A DNA stretch of 64,000 nt, taken from positions 62,001-126,000 of the forward strand of contig NZ_VSZS01000068.1 of the NCBI RefSeq assembly GCF_008180155.1, written 5' to 3'. Positions 11,499 to 18,945 of this stretch are shown here, piece by piece; positions within the stretch are counted from its first letter, which is position 1; each line of letters opens with the position of its first letter. Below the pieces are notes generated by a model. The model was given only the letters and a program-made list of their open reading frames with translations. It was not told the DNA's origin and did no database searches. The translations under genes were made by a program, and so were the position numbers. The DNA is from Neoaquamicrobium microcysteis (GTDB lineage Bacteria; Pseudomonadota; Alphaproteobacteria; Rhizobiales; Rhizobiaceae).

Positions 11499-11578
11499 GA
11501 AAGTCCTCCAGAATTCGGGCAGATCTTCGTCGCACGGAATCGCAACGCGGCGAAGCCAGATGAAGGAGTAGTATCAAA

Positions 11579-11604
11579 AATTGACGTTTGCGTAAACGTC
11601 AATT
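11579..11604 (-). promoter_or_regulatory. 26-bp palindromic operator over the beta-oxidation operon promoter
   Basis: AATTGACGTTT-GCGT-AAACGTCAATT has 11-bp perfect arms. On the minus strand its left arm supplies a TTGACG -35 element, and TGATAC lies about 20 bp further on, an overlong spacer typical of MerR-type activated promoters. The same core (TGACGTTT-ACGC-AAACGTCA) occurs at 25388-25407. The adjacent MerR gene is the obvious candidate binder. Confidence 0.72.
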
Positions 11605-11703
11605 GTTCGCGACCCTGGAAAAATCGCGATCTCTTCCCCTTAAACCGCACCACAATAGCGGGGAACATGCTGCTTCGCGAGATGACCACGGAAACGACCG
11701 CGC

Positions 11704-11735
11704 CAAAGAAAAAGGAGCCGCCGAGGCGACTCCTT
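11704..11735 (-). terminator. Rho-independent terminator of the merR gene
   Basis: On the minus strand, AAGGAGTCGCC-TC-GGCGGCTCCTT forms an 11-bp stem with one G-T pair, followed by TTTTTCTTT. It lies 31 bp past the MerR stop codon and separates that gene from the beta-oxidation promoter. Confidence 0.9.
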
Positions 11736-11766
11736 GCAGTACTGAGCTGTCGTCGCCTACCCGCGA

Positions 11767-12201
11767 TCAGGAAGCCTGACGCAGAGCCAGGGCGGAACGC
11801 CAGGTGGACATGGCGTTCTTGAGATCGTCGATCGCTTCCTCGATGGCCAGCCGCTGCTTCTCGAGGCGACCAAGCTGACGCTCGGACTTGTCGATAAGGG
11901 TACGCAGTTGCTTCACGCTTCCGCTGTCGGGATCGTACATATCCATGATCTGCTTGACCTCGCGCAGCGAGAAGCCAACCTTGCGGCCAAGCATGATAAG
12001 CTTCAGACGGGTCACGTCGCGCTGGGTGTAGAGGCGGGTATTGCCTTCCCGCTTCGGGTTCAGGAGGCCCTTATCCTCGTAGAAGCGAAGCGTACGCAGG
12101 GTGACGTCGAACTGCTTGGCCATATCGCCGATGCGGATGTAGCCGTCAGACAGTTCGGACGCATTGGCCATGCTCTCGCTGGCCGGCATCATGTTCATCA
12201 T
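11767..12201 (-). CDS. MerR-family transcriptional regulator (LiuR-like)
   Basis: The 144-residue protein has the MerR winged helix, YIRIGDMAKQFDVTLRTLRFYEDKGLL, then NTRLYTQRDVTRLKLI, and a C-terminal dimerisation coiled coil. It lacks the cysteine cluster of metal-sensing members. MerR proteins near acyl-CoA dehydrogenase genes (the LiuR group) control fatty-acid or branched-chain amino-acid catabolism; that assignment is by family and neighbourhood. The start is ATG 12201 (ATGATGAACATGATG), with GGGGA upstream; an extended reading frame back to 12309 looks non-coding. It is transcribed toward the beta-oxidation operon but has its own terminator. Confidence 0.88.
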   Translation of the reverse strand: MMNMMPASESMANASELSDGYIRIGDMAKQFDVTLRTLRFYEDKGLLNPKREGNTRLYTQRDVTRLKLIMLGRKVGFSLREVKQIMDMYDPDSGSVKQLRTLIDKSERQLGRLEKQRLAIEEAIDDLKNAMSTWRSALALRQAS

Positions 12202-12570
12202 TTCGCATTTCCCCGTTCGTTGCGCTCGGCCTTCGGCAGGAGCGCCGACAGGATACCCATGGGGCGACAGGCATCCGATCAAGTGGACCATATGTAGAAG
12301 ACGCGCCAACCCGGCCCGTCAGTCAGCGGCGCATATAGGCTCAGATCAGTTTTGCTGCAAGTGCGAAATCCTGACGCAGGGGAAATGCCGCCCATAAGCG
12401 AAACGGTAATTTTGGTTAACGGGTTGTTTACCACGATTGGACGATTGTGCGCGTGTCGGTGTCCCGTGGTTATTGTGTCTTTCGTTGCTCACGGTTCTTC
12501 CGCCCGAGGGGATCGTCCCTGTCGCTTGTTGCGGCAGTCGCACGGCGGCCTCCACGGAAAAAGGTGAGGA
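12202..12570. other. Divergent intergenic region between merR and the podJ-like gene
   Basis: This 369-bp stretch must contain promoters for both neighbours. The clearest signal is the CtrA-like box listed separately. I see no small gene with both a ribosome binding site and sensible codon use. Confidence 0.6.
12416..12431 (+). promoter_or_regulatory. Candidate CtrA-binding box upstream of the podJ-like gene
   Basis: TTAA-CGGGTTG-TTTAC matches the CtrA consensus TTAA-N7-TTAAC with one mismatch. It lies 140 bp upstream of the start codon. CtrA is the alphaproteobacterial cell-cycle regulator, and podJ is cell-cycle controlled in Caulobacter. One near-match in a 369-bp region could be chance. 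Confidence 0.4.
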
Positions 12571-15500
12571 ATGAGCCGGACCATTCCGGCCATCAACGCG
12601 GCAACGGGCGGTTCGATGAACAACAGACGGTCCTATCTCGATTCCATCAACGCCGGCCGCAGGCGCAGGGCCAGCACGTCCCTCGAAGAAATCTCCAGCA
12701 CGCTCGACGAACTGGAAAGCCGCATCCGGAACCCGCATGAGGAGCGGCTGACTTCGCGTCGCGAACAGCGGCTTGCCGGCGATTCGTCCTATTTCGGCAG
12801 CCGCGACAATTGGGCCCACGCGCGCGACGATCGCTCGCCCCGCGCCGGCGGTTTCGACAGCGACGGCGTCGCCCAGGAGTTGAGTGCGCTGCGGCGCGAC
12901 CTGCGCGACCAGATGGGAGCGGGCCTGCGGCGCGAGTTTGCAGCACTCAAGAGCGAGATTGAAACCGCGATGCAGACTTCGGGCCCGGCCGGGCAGGTCG
13001 CACAACTGGGTGTCGAGTTCGAACGGCTTTCGGCGATGATCCACAAGCTCGCCTCGCAGAGCGACGACCGGCAGGTCAACCTGCTGCGCCTTGAGATGGA
13101 GCAGGTCAAGAACGCGCTCGGCAAGCTTGCGCGCGAGGATACGGTGCAGTCGTTAGACCGGCGCTGGGATGAGTTCGACCAGCGCTGGACCGACATCGCC
13201 AACCAGGTATCGAACGTCCAGCGCGACCCTGCCCTTCAGGCGCTGAGCGCCCGGCTGGAGCAGATCGGCGACGCCGTCAATGCGCTGCCCACCTCGGTGG
13301 CACTGCGCTCGCTGGAAGAAAAGATGAAGTTGCTGGCCGCCACGGTGGACCAGTTCGCCCATCATCAGGACCGGATCGCCCCCGACGCGCTCGACGCCAT
13401 CGAGGAACGGCTGGACGAGATTTCGCGCGCCGTGGCGGCATCGACATCCGTCGCACATCCGGTGGCATTCGATCCCGAGCCGTTCCAGCGCATCGAGGCG
13501 CGCATTTCCGGTCTCACCCGCCAGATGGAAGAGGCGGCCCAGACAAATCCTGCAGCCGCGTTGGTGGATCAGCTCTCGGCCCTGTCGCACCGCGTGGAAG
13601 ACATCTCGCACCGCGTCGAGCTGCCCGAGCATGTGATCGAGAAGCTCTCCGACCGCATCGACTCGATCTCCTACAAGCTGGATCAGGCACCCGGACGCCC
13701 GGACCTCGACGAGGTATTTCATAATCTCGAGAACCGTTTCGCCTCTCTTTCGGCAATGCTCGAACAGCGTCACGACGATGCGCTGGTGAAAGGTCAGAAC
13801 CTCTTCCGCGATCTCGAGCGGCGTCTCGATAGCGTCGCCATCAGCATCGAGAGCGGCAGCGGCGCACCGTCGGTGCAGGACGCGCGCCTGATGGAGGCCA
13901 TGGAAGCCCGCTTTGCCGATCTTGCGACGCGGCTCGACCGCCAGCCCGCAGCGCCGGCCGACGAGGCTGCTATCCGCGCGCTCGAAGCCCGCATCGAAAC
14001 CATGTCGAGCAAGATCGAGGCGTCGGTGCTTCAGCCCGAAGTGGACAAGAAGCTGATCCGCAGCCTGGAGACCCAGATCGCCGACCTCGCCGCCCACCTG
14101 TCCAGGCCGGCGGAGCCCGTCGCGGCAATCGAAGACATTCGCCCGCGCCTCGACAAGATCGAGGAAGCGGTTGCCGCGGGAAAGCAGGACGTTCTCGAAG
14201 CCGCGCGTCAGGCGGCGGAGGAGGCCGTGCGCCGCTTCGCCGGGTCTGGCTCGGGCCCGGACGGCGCGCTTGTCGCCGGCCTCGCCGACGACCTCAAGTC
14301 TCTGGAAGCGCTGACCCGCAAGTCGGACGACCGCAATGCCAAGACCTTCGAGGCGATCCACGACACACTGCTGAAGATCGTCGGTCGCCTCGGCGCGATC
14401 GAGAACGGCGACACCGGTCCGCAGAAGCAGGCGGCGATGCAGGTGCGCGAAACCCTTTTGGGCGCAATGCAGACGCCCTCGCTCCAGCCTTCGGCCGAAG
14501 CGATGCCGTTCGCCGGAATCGACGACAATGTAATCCCGGCAGCCGACGAGGAGCTGACGCCGAAGAAGGGATATCGTACCGCGGCCGCGGCCGCTGCGGA
14601 AGCCGCGGCTGACGCGGTGCGCAGCGATGCGGCAGGCGCGAATGCTTCCGCCGCGGGCGGTCGACGCTCCATGCTCAGCGGCCTGACGCGCGCCCTGTCC
14701 GGCCGCAAGGGCAAGAAGGGAAGTCAGTCGCCCGAAAACCTCGCAGGCGATATGCCGGTCGAGCCATCGATGGAAGCGGAAACGCCATCCGTAGAACTGG
14801 ATGCGCCGCTTGACCCGGTGATGGCGAACCAGCCTCTGGAGCCCGGCACCGGTGCGCCGGACCTCAATGCGATCATGAAGCGTGTACGCGATGAACGCGG
14901 CGAACCCGCACGTGGCAAGGCAAGCGTGGAAACGGCCAAGGCGGACTTCATCGCGGCGGCACGGCGTGCAGCACAAGCCGCAGCGGCCGAAGCCGAAATC
15001 ATGAAGCGCAGCCCCGCAACCAAGACGAAATCTGGTGGTTTCAGCCTCGGCGGATTGCTCAAGTCGCGTCGCAAGCCGGTGCTGATGGGTGTTGCGGCGA
15101 TTCTCATGGCTCTTGCCGGCCTGCAGATCGGCAAGTCTTTCATCAGCGGCAGCGTCAGTGAAGTCGCGAAGGTTCCTGCGCCCGCACCCGCTGCGTTCGT
15201 TGCCGAAGCCGTGACGATCGACGACGCCAAGCCACTGCCTGCACAACCTGTCCGCGTAGCCGGCGAGGCCCCTGCGCCCTCGACCGCGCGCGCCGCCATC
15301 GCGGCAGCTCCAGAACGGGCCGAGGACGTCTCCACCAACTGGCTCGACGTGGAAACAACCGCTTCAGCTCCGCAGGCGTCGGCCGCAGCAGCCCCGACGC
15401 AGGAGACGGAAGAGGCCGCCGAATCGCAAACCCTACCCGAGCCAACCGAAGAGCAGATCGCAGCCATTCCCGTCGAAGCCGGGCCCGTGGCCCTGCGCGA

Positions 15501-16311
15501 AGCGGCTGCCGCAGGCGATCCCAAGGCGCTGTTCGAGATCGGTAATCGCTATGCCAGCGGCCGCGGCGTGCTGGAGGACATGGCTGCCGCGGCCCAGTGG
15601 TACGAGCAGGCGGCCGACGAAGGGCTGGCGCCCGCCCAATACCGCATCGGGAACCTTTACGAAAAAGGCATCGGCGTCCAGCGCGACGTCGCAGCCGCAA
15701 AGACCTGGTATCAACTCGCGGCAGCGCAGGGCAACGCCAGCGCCATGCACAACCTTGCCGTCCTTTTCGCCATGGGCGCTGACGGGACGACCGACAATGA
15801 ATCGGCCGCGCGCTGGTTCGGCGAGGCCGCAGAGCGCGGCGTCAAGGACAGCCAGTTCAATCTGGGCATCCTGGCTGCAAAGGGCGTCGGCATGGAGCAG
15901 AACCTTGAGGAGGCCTACCAGTGGTTCGCGCTGCTGGCGAAGGCCGGCGACAAGGATGCCGCGGAAAAGCGCGACGAGGTGGCCACTGCGCTGCGCCCGG
16001 AACAGCTTGAGAATGCGCGGGCGGCTGTCGAACTTTGGCGCGCCAAGCCAGTGGACCCCGAAGCCAACACGGTCGAAGTGCCCGATAGCTGGAGCGAGGG
16101 AGAGGACGTAACCGCCAGCGTCGACATGAAGCAGGCGGTGCGCAACATCCAGCAGATTCTCAATAAGAACGGCTACTCGGCAGGGCCGGCCGACGGCGTG
16201 ATGGGTGCGAAGACCAAAACCGCCATCGCCTCCTTCCAGAAGGATAACGGCATGGCCGCGACCGGCGAAGTGGACGAGCCGCTGGTGCACGCCCTGCTTG
16301 AAAGGCGCTGA
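12571..16311 (+). CDS. podJ: PodJ-like polar localisation factor (coiled coil, TM, Sel1 repeats, peptidoglycan-binding domain)
   Basis: The 1246-residue membrane protein has a long cytoplasmic coiled-coil region (about 20-600), an Ala/acidic linker, and one transmembrane segment near 835-855 (VLMGVAAILMALAGLQIG). A periplasmic Ala/Pro-rich linker follows, then about four Sel1/TPR-like repeats (roughly 970-1130, e.g. ALFEIGNRYASGRGV and AQYRIGNLYEKGIGV) and a C-terminal PG_binding_1 domain (about 1188-1246, ending DEPLVHALLERR). The same order defines PodJ/PodJL, a scaffold for polar organelle and division factors. AAGGTGAGG precedes ATG 12571, but an internal ATG at 12616 (MNNRRSYLDSINAGR) matches the usual start of homologues and may be the real one. 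Confidence 0.88.
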   Translation: MSRTIPAINAATGGSMNNRRSYLDSINAGRRRRASTSLEEISSTLDELESRIRNPHEERLTSRREQRLAGDSSYFGSRDNWAHARDDRSPRAGGFDSDGVAQELSALRRDLRDQMGAGLRREFAALKSEIETAMQTSGPAGQVAQLGVEFERLSAMIHKLASQSDDRQVNLLRLEMEQVKNALGKLAREDTVQSLDRRWDEFDQRWTDIANQVSNVQRDPALQALSARLEQIGDAVNALPTSVALRSLEEKMKLLAATVDQFAHHQDRIAPDALDAIEERLDEISRAVAASTSVAHPVAFDPEPFQRIEARISGLTRQMEEAAQTNPAAALVDQLSALSHRVEDISHRVELPEHVIEKLSDRIDSISYKLDQAPGRPDLDEVFHNLENRFASLSAMLEQRHDDALVKGQNLFRDLERRLDSVAISIESGSGAPSVQDARLMEAMEARFADLATRLDRQPAAPADEAAIRALEARIETMSSKIEASVLQPEVDKKLIRSLETQIADLAAHLSRPAEPVAAIEDIRPRLDKIEEAVAAGKQDVLEAARQAAEEAVRRFAGSGSGPDGALVAGLADDLKSLEALTRKSDDRNAKTFEAIHDTLLKIVGRLGAIENGDTGPQKQAAMQVRETLLGAMQTPSLQPSAEAMPFAGIDDNVIPAADEELTPKKGYRTAAAAAAEAAADAVRSDAAGANASAAGGRRSMLSGLTRALSGRKGKKGSQSPENLAGDMPVEPSMEAETPSVELDAPLDPVMANQPLEPGTGAPDLNAIMKRVRDERGEPARGKASVETAKADFIAAARRAAQAAAAEAEIMKRSPATKTKSGGFSLGGLLKSRRKPVLMGVAAILMALAGLQIGKSFISGSVSEVAKVPAPAPAAFVAEAVTIDDAKPLPAQPVRVAGEAPAPSTARAAIAAAPERAEDVSTNWLDVETTASAPQASAAAAPTQETEEAAESQTLPEPTEEQIAAIPVEAGPVALREAAAAGDPKALFEIGNRYASGRGVLEDMAAAAQWYEQAADEGLAPAQYRIGNLYEKGIGVQRDVAAAKTWYQLAAAQGNASAMHNLAVLFAMGADGTTDNESAARWFGEAAERGVKDSQFNLGILAAKGVGMEQNLEEAYQWFALLAKAGDKDAAEKRDEVATALRPEQLENARAAVELWRAKPVDPEANTVEVPDSWSEGEDVTASVDMKQAVRNIQQILNKNGYSAGPADGVMGAKTKTAIASFQKDNGMAATGEVDEPLVHALLERR

Positions 16312-16491
16312 TTGCGACACCCCCGCGACGCATCAGCGCAAATACCTGCAAAAGCCTGCATTTTTCCGGGTCGATCCGGTTCGCACGGTTTGACTTCACG
16401 TTCCTGTCGGCGCAAGAACGGTTGACCTCTCCGGCCCGCTTCGCACGCAGAAGCGGTGTCGGCATCAGGGCACGAACAGTCGAGCTTGGCG

Positions 16492-17415
16492 GTGGGCATC
16501 TATCTCCCGATCGCGGAAATGTCGGTCAACATGGTCGTTCTTCTGGCCATGGGGGCGGCGGTCGGCTTCCTGTCAGGCATGTTCGGCGTGGGAGGCGGAT
16601 TTCTCATCACGCCACTGCTGATCTTCTACAACATTCCACCTGCAATCGCGGTCGCCACCGGGGCCAACCAGGTCGTCGCATCGTCGATCTCGGGGGCTCT
16701 GGCGCACTTCAAGAAAGGCACGATCGACTTCAAGCTTGGCACGGTATTGCTGGCGGGAGGTGTGGTCGGCTCGACCGTGGGCGTGTGGGTGTTCTCGCTC
16801 CTGCGCAGCGTCGGCCAACTCGACCTGTTCGTCTCGCTGCTCTATGTCGCGCTGCTGGGCACGGTCGGCGGCATGATGCTGGTGGAAAGCGTTCGTGCAC
16901 TCAGGCGCGCCGCCGGCGGCAATGTCGCCTCGCTGCGCAAGCCCGGCCAGCATAACTGGATCCACCGCCTGCCGCTGAAGATGCGCTTCCGCGCATCCAA
17001 GCTGTTCGTGAGCGTTATCCCGGTGATCGGGCTTGGCGTGATTATCGGCTTCCTCGCCTCCATCATGGGCGTGGGTGGCGGCTTCATCATGGTGCCGGCA
17101 CTGATATACCTGCTCAAGGTGCCGACCAATGTCGTCATCGGCACCTCGCTTTACCAGATCGTTTTTACAGCCGCGTATACGACCGTCGTGCATTCCACGA
17201 CGAACCAGACGGTCGATGTCGTGCTGGCTTTCCTGCTGATGGTGGGCGGCGTTGCGGGCGCGCAGTACGGCGCACGCGCCGGCGCGAAGCTGCGTGGCGA
17301 GCAGTTGCGCGCGCTTCTGGCGTTGCTTGTTCTTGCGGTTGCGCTAAGGCTGGCGTTCGACCTCTTCGTGCGCCCCGCCTCGCTCTACTCCCTCTCATCT
17401 CTGTCGGGGGTATGA
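16492..17415 (+). CDS. Sulfite exporter TauE/SafE family membrane protein
   Basis: About 307 residues with roughly eight membrane segments and the family's duplicated glycine-rich motif: GFLSGMFGVGGGFLITPLL near the N-terminus and GFLASIMGVGGGFIMVPALIYLL in the second half. The family exports sulfite, sulfoacetate or related organosulfur anions. I place the start at GTG 16492 (MGIYLPIAEMSVN), which fits the usual beginning of homologues; an earlier GTG at 16456 is possible and neither has a clear ribosome binding site. The last 4 nt overlap the next gene, so the two are translationally coupled. Confidence 0.88.
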   Translation: MGIYLPIAEMSVNMVVLLAMGAAVGFLSGMFGVGGGFLITPLLIFYNIPPAIAVATGANQVVASSISGALAHFKKGTIDFKLGTVLLAGGVVGSTVGVWVFSLLRSVGQLDLFVSLLYVALLGTVGGMMLVESVRALRRAAGGNVASLRKPGQHNWIHRLPLKMRFRASKLFVSVIPVIGLGVIIGFLASIMGVGGGFIMVPALIYLLKVPTNVVIGTSLYQIVFTAAYTTVVHSTTNQTVDVVLAFLLMVGGVAGAQYGARAGAKLRGEQLRALLALLVLAVALRLAFDLFVRPASLYSLSSLSGV

Positions 17416-18221
17416 CGATGCACAGCCTCCGCCTGACGACGCTGACAGGCATCCTGTTGTCCCTGCTGATCGCGTTGAGCCCGGTGCGCGCGCAGGTGCC
17501 GGAAACCGCCAACCCCGAAAGCATCCAGATCGGACTATCCACCGATCGCGTTTCCATCACAGCGGATTTTTCGGGGGCCGACCTCACCATCTTCGGCGCG
17601 CTCGACAACTCCGACCCCCTCATTGCACGGCATGGGCGCTACGACGTGATCGTGGTTCTGGAGGGTCCGCCGCGCCCTGTCGTCGTGCGCAAGAAGACCC
17701 GCTTTCTGGGCATGTGGATCAACACCCAATCGGTGACGTTCGTGAACGTCCCGGTTTCCTATTCGGTAGCGACGACACGCGCGCTGCAGGACATAACTCA
17801 CCCCGACAATTACCGGCAGATGGCGTTGGGGGCCAACAACATCACTGTTGTTCCGGCCGTTCGCGATGACGACCCGGCCACCATCAGGGAGTTTGCCGTA
17901 GCCCTGCGCGACCGCAAGAAGGCGAGCGACCTTTTCAGCGAGCGCATCGGCGGGGTGCACTTCCTGTCGCAGAGCCTGTTTCGAGCGACGCTGCATCTCG
18001 CGCCGAACGTGCCCGTCGGCACCCACCGCGCCCGCGCTTTCCTGTTCAAGAACGGCGTATTCATCAAGGAAAGCTCGGCTCAGCTCGCCATTCTCAAGTC
18101 AGGCTTCGAGCAGCGCATCTTTCGTGCGGCGCAGGAACACAGTTTTCTTTATGGCCTCGGCGCGGTAGCGCTGGCATTCGTGACTGGCTGGATCGGCCGC
18201 CTGGTCTTCCGAAGGGACTGA
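17412..18221 (+). CDS. TIGR02186-family periplasmic/membrane protein
   Basis: The 269-residue protein has an N-terminal signal peptide (LTGILLSLLIALSPVRAQ), a beta-rich body containing GLSTDRVSITADFSGADLTIFGAL and IVVLEGPPRPVVVRKKTRFLGMW, and one C-terminal membrane helix (FLYGLGAVALAFVTGWIGRLVF). This family is repeatedly found next to TauE/SafE exporters in alphaproteobacteria, as here with an ATGA overlap. That suggests an accessory role in export, but its biochemical function is not established. Confidence 0.86.
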   Translation: MTMHSLRLTTLTGILLSLLIALSPVRAQVPETANPESIQIGLSTDRVSITADFSGADLTIFGALDNSDPLIARHGRYDVIVVLEGPPRPVVVRKKTRFLGMWINTQSVTFVNVPVSYSVATTRALQDITHPDNYRQMALGANNITVVPAVRDDDPATIREFAVALRDRKKASDLFSERIGGVHFLSQSLFRATLHLAPNVPVGTHRARAFLFKNGVFIKESSAQLAILKSGFEQRIFRAAQEHSFLYGLGAVALAFVTGWIGRLVFRRD

Positions 18222-18228
18222 CCGGATA

Positions 18229-18945
18229 TCATCCGCCGCGCAGGCGACGATGGGCCATGGCGTAGACCCGGTCGGCGCCGAGCATGTGAGCGAAGAACGT
18301 CTCCCACCGGAACAGTCCGCGATAGGCCCGGTCGAGAACGTTGAGCGTGCCTGTGTAGGCCCCGAATGCCGGCATGACGAGCCGCTCGCCGTCGGTAGCA
18401 AAGCAGCGCCTGCGAACCGCTCGCCCGCGCTGGACGATCACAGCCCCGGGATGCAGATGGCCTGCTATCTCGCCCGGTTCGGCACCGGTTAGCGGTTCAT
18501 GGCGGAATCGCAACCTTCCAAGCGCGATCTCCCCGGCCACCATGCCCGGCAGGCCGACTGGCGCATCCGGGTCGTGGTTGCCGGCTACCCATATCCATTC
18601 GCGGCCGGTCATGAGGGCCAGCAGTCTCTCGCGATAGGACTGAGGCATGCGTTCGGCCCCCCATCCGTCATGGAAGCTGTCACCGAGGCTGATGATCGTC
18701 GCTGGGCGATGCTCCGCGATCACAGCCGCCAGCAGATCAAGTGTCGCCCCGGTATCGTAAGGCGGCAGCAACTGGCCGCGCCTGGCATAGGCCGACCCCT
18801 TTTCCAGATGGAGATCGGAGACTACGAGCACCCGGCTATCGGGGAAGAACAGCGCGCCGCGTGGGTCGCATAGCGCGACCTCGTCCGCGATGGCGATCTC
18901 GCCGGCGCGCGTGGTAAAGCTGCGCATGTCCGCCGCAACGTTCAT
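18229..18945 (-). CDS. pdeM: Ligase-associated metallophosphoesterase/endonuclease PdeM
   Basis: The 238-residue calcineurin-like phosphoesterase has the metal-binding motifs VVSDLHLEKGSAYA (about 40-53), SLGDSFHDG, AGNHDPD and GHLHPGA. The family belongs to the ligase-associated DNA damage response set and pairs with the Lhr-like helicase and ATP-dependent ligase. Its ATG overlaps the helicase TGA by one base (TGATG), so the two are translated together. It converges with the TIGR02186 gene, 7 bp away. Confidence 0.93.
   Translation of the reverse strand: MNVAADMRSFTTRAGEIAIADEVALCDPRGALFFPDSRVLVVSDLHLEKGSAYARRGQLLPPYDTGATLDLLAAVIAEHRPATIISLGDSFHDGWGAERMPQSYRERLLALMTGREWIWVAGNHDPDAPVGLPGMVAGEIALGRLRFRHEPLTGAEPGEIAGHLHPGAVIVQRGRAVRRRCFATDGERLVMPAFGAYTGTLNVLDRAYRGLFRWETFFAHMLGADRVYAMAHRRLRGG

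Noticed and set aside
13153-15246. Long minus-strand open frame inside the podJ-like gene
   Set aside because: Shadow of the coiled-coil region; Arg/Gly-rich with no recognisable motif or ribosome binding site.
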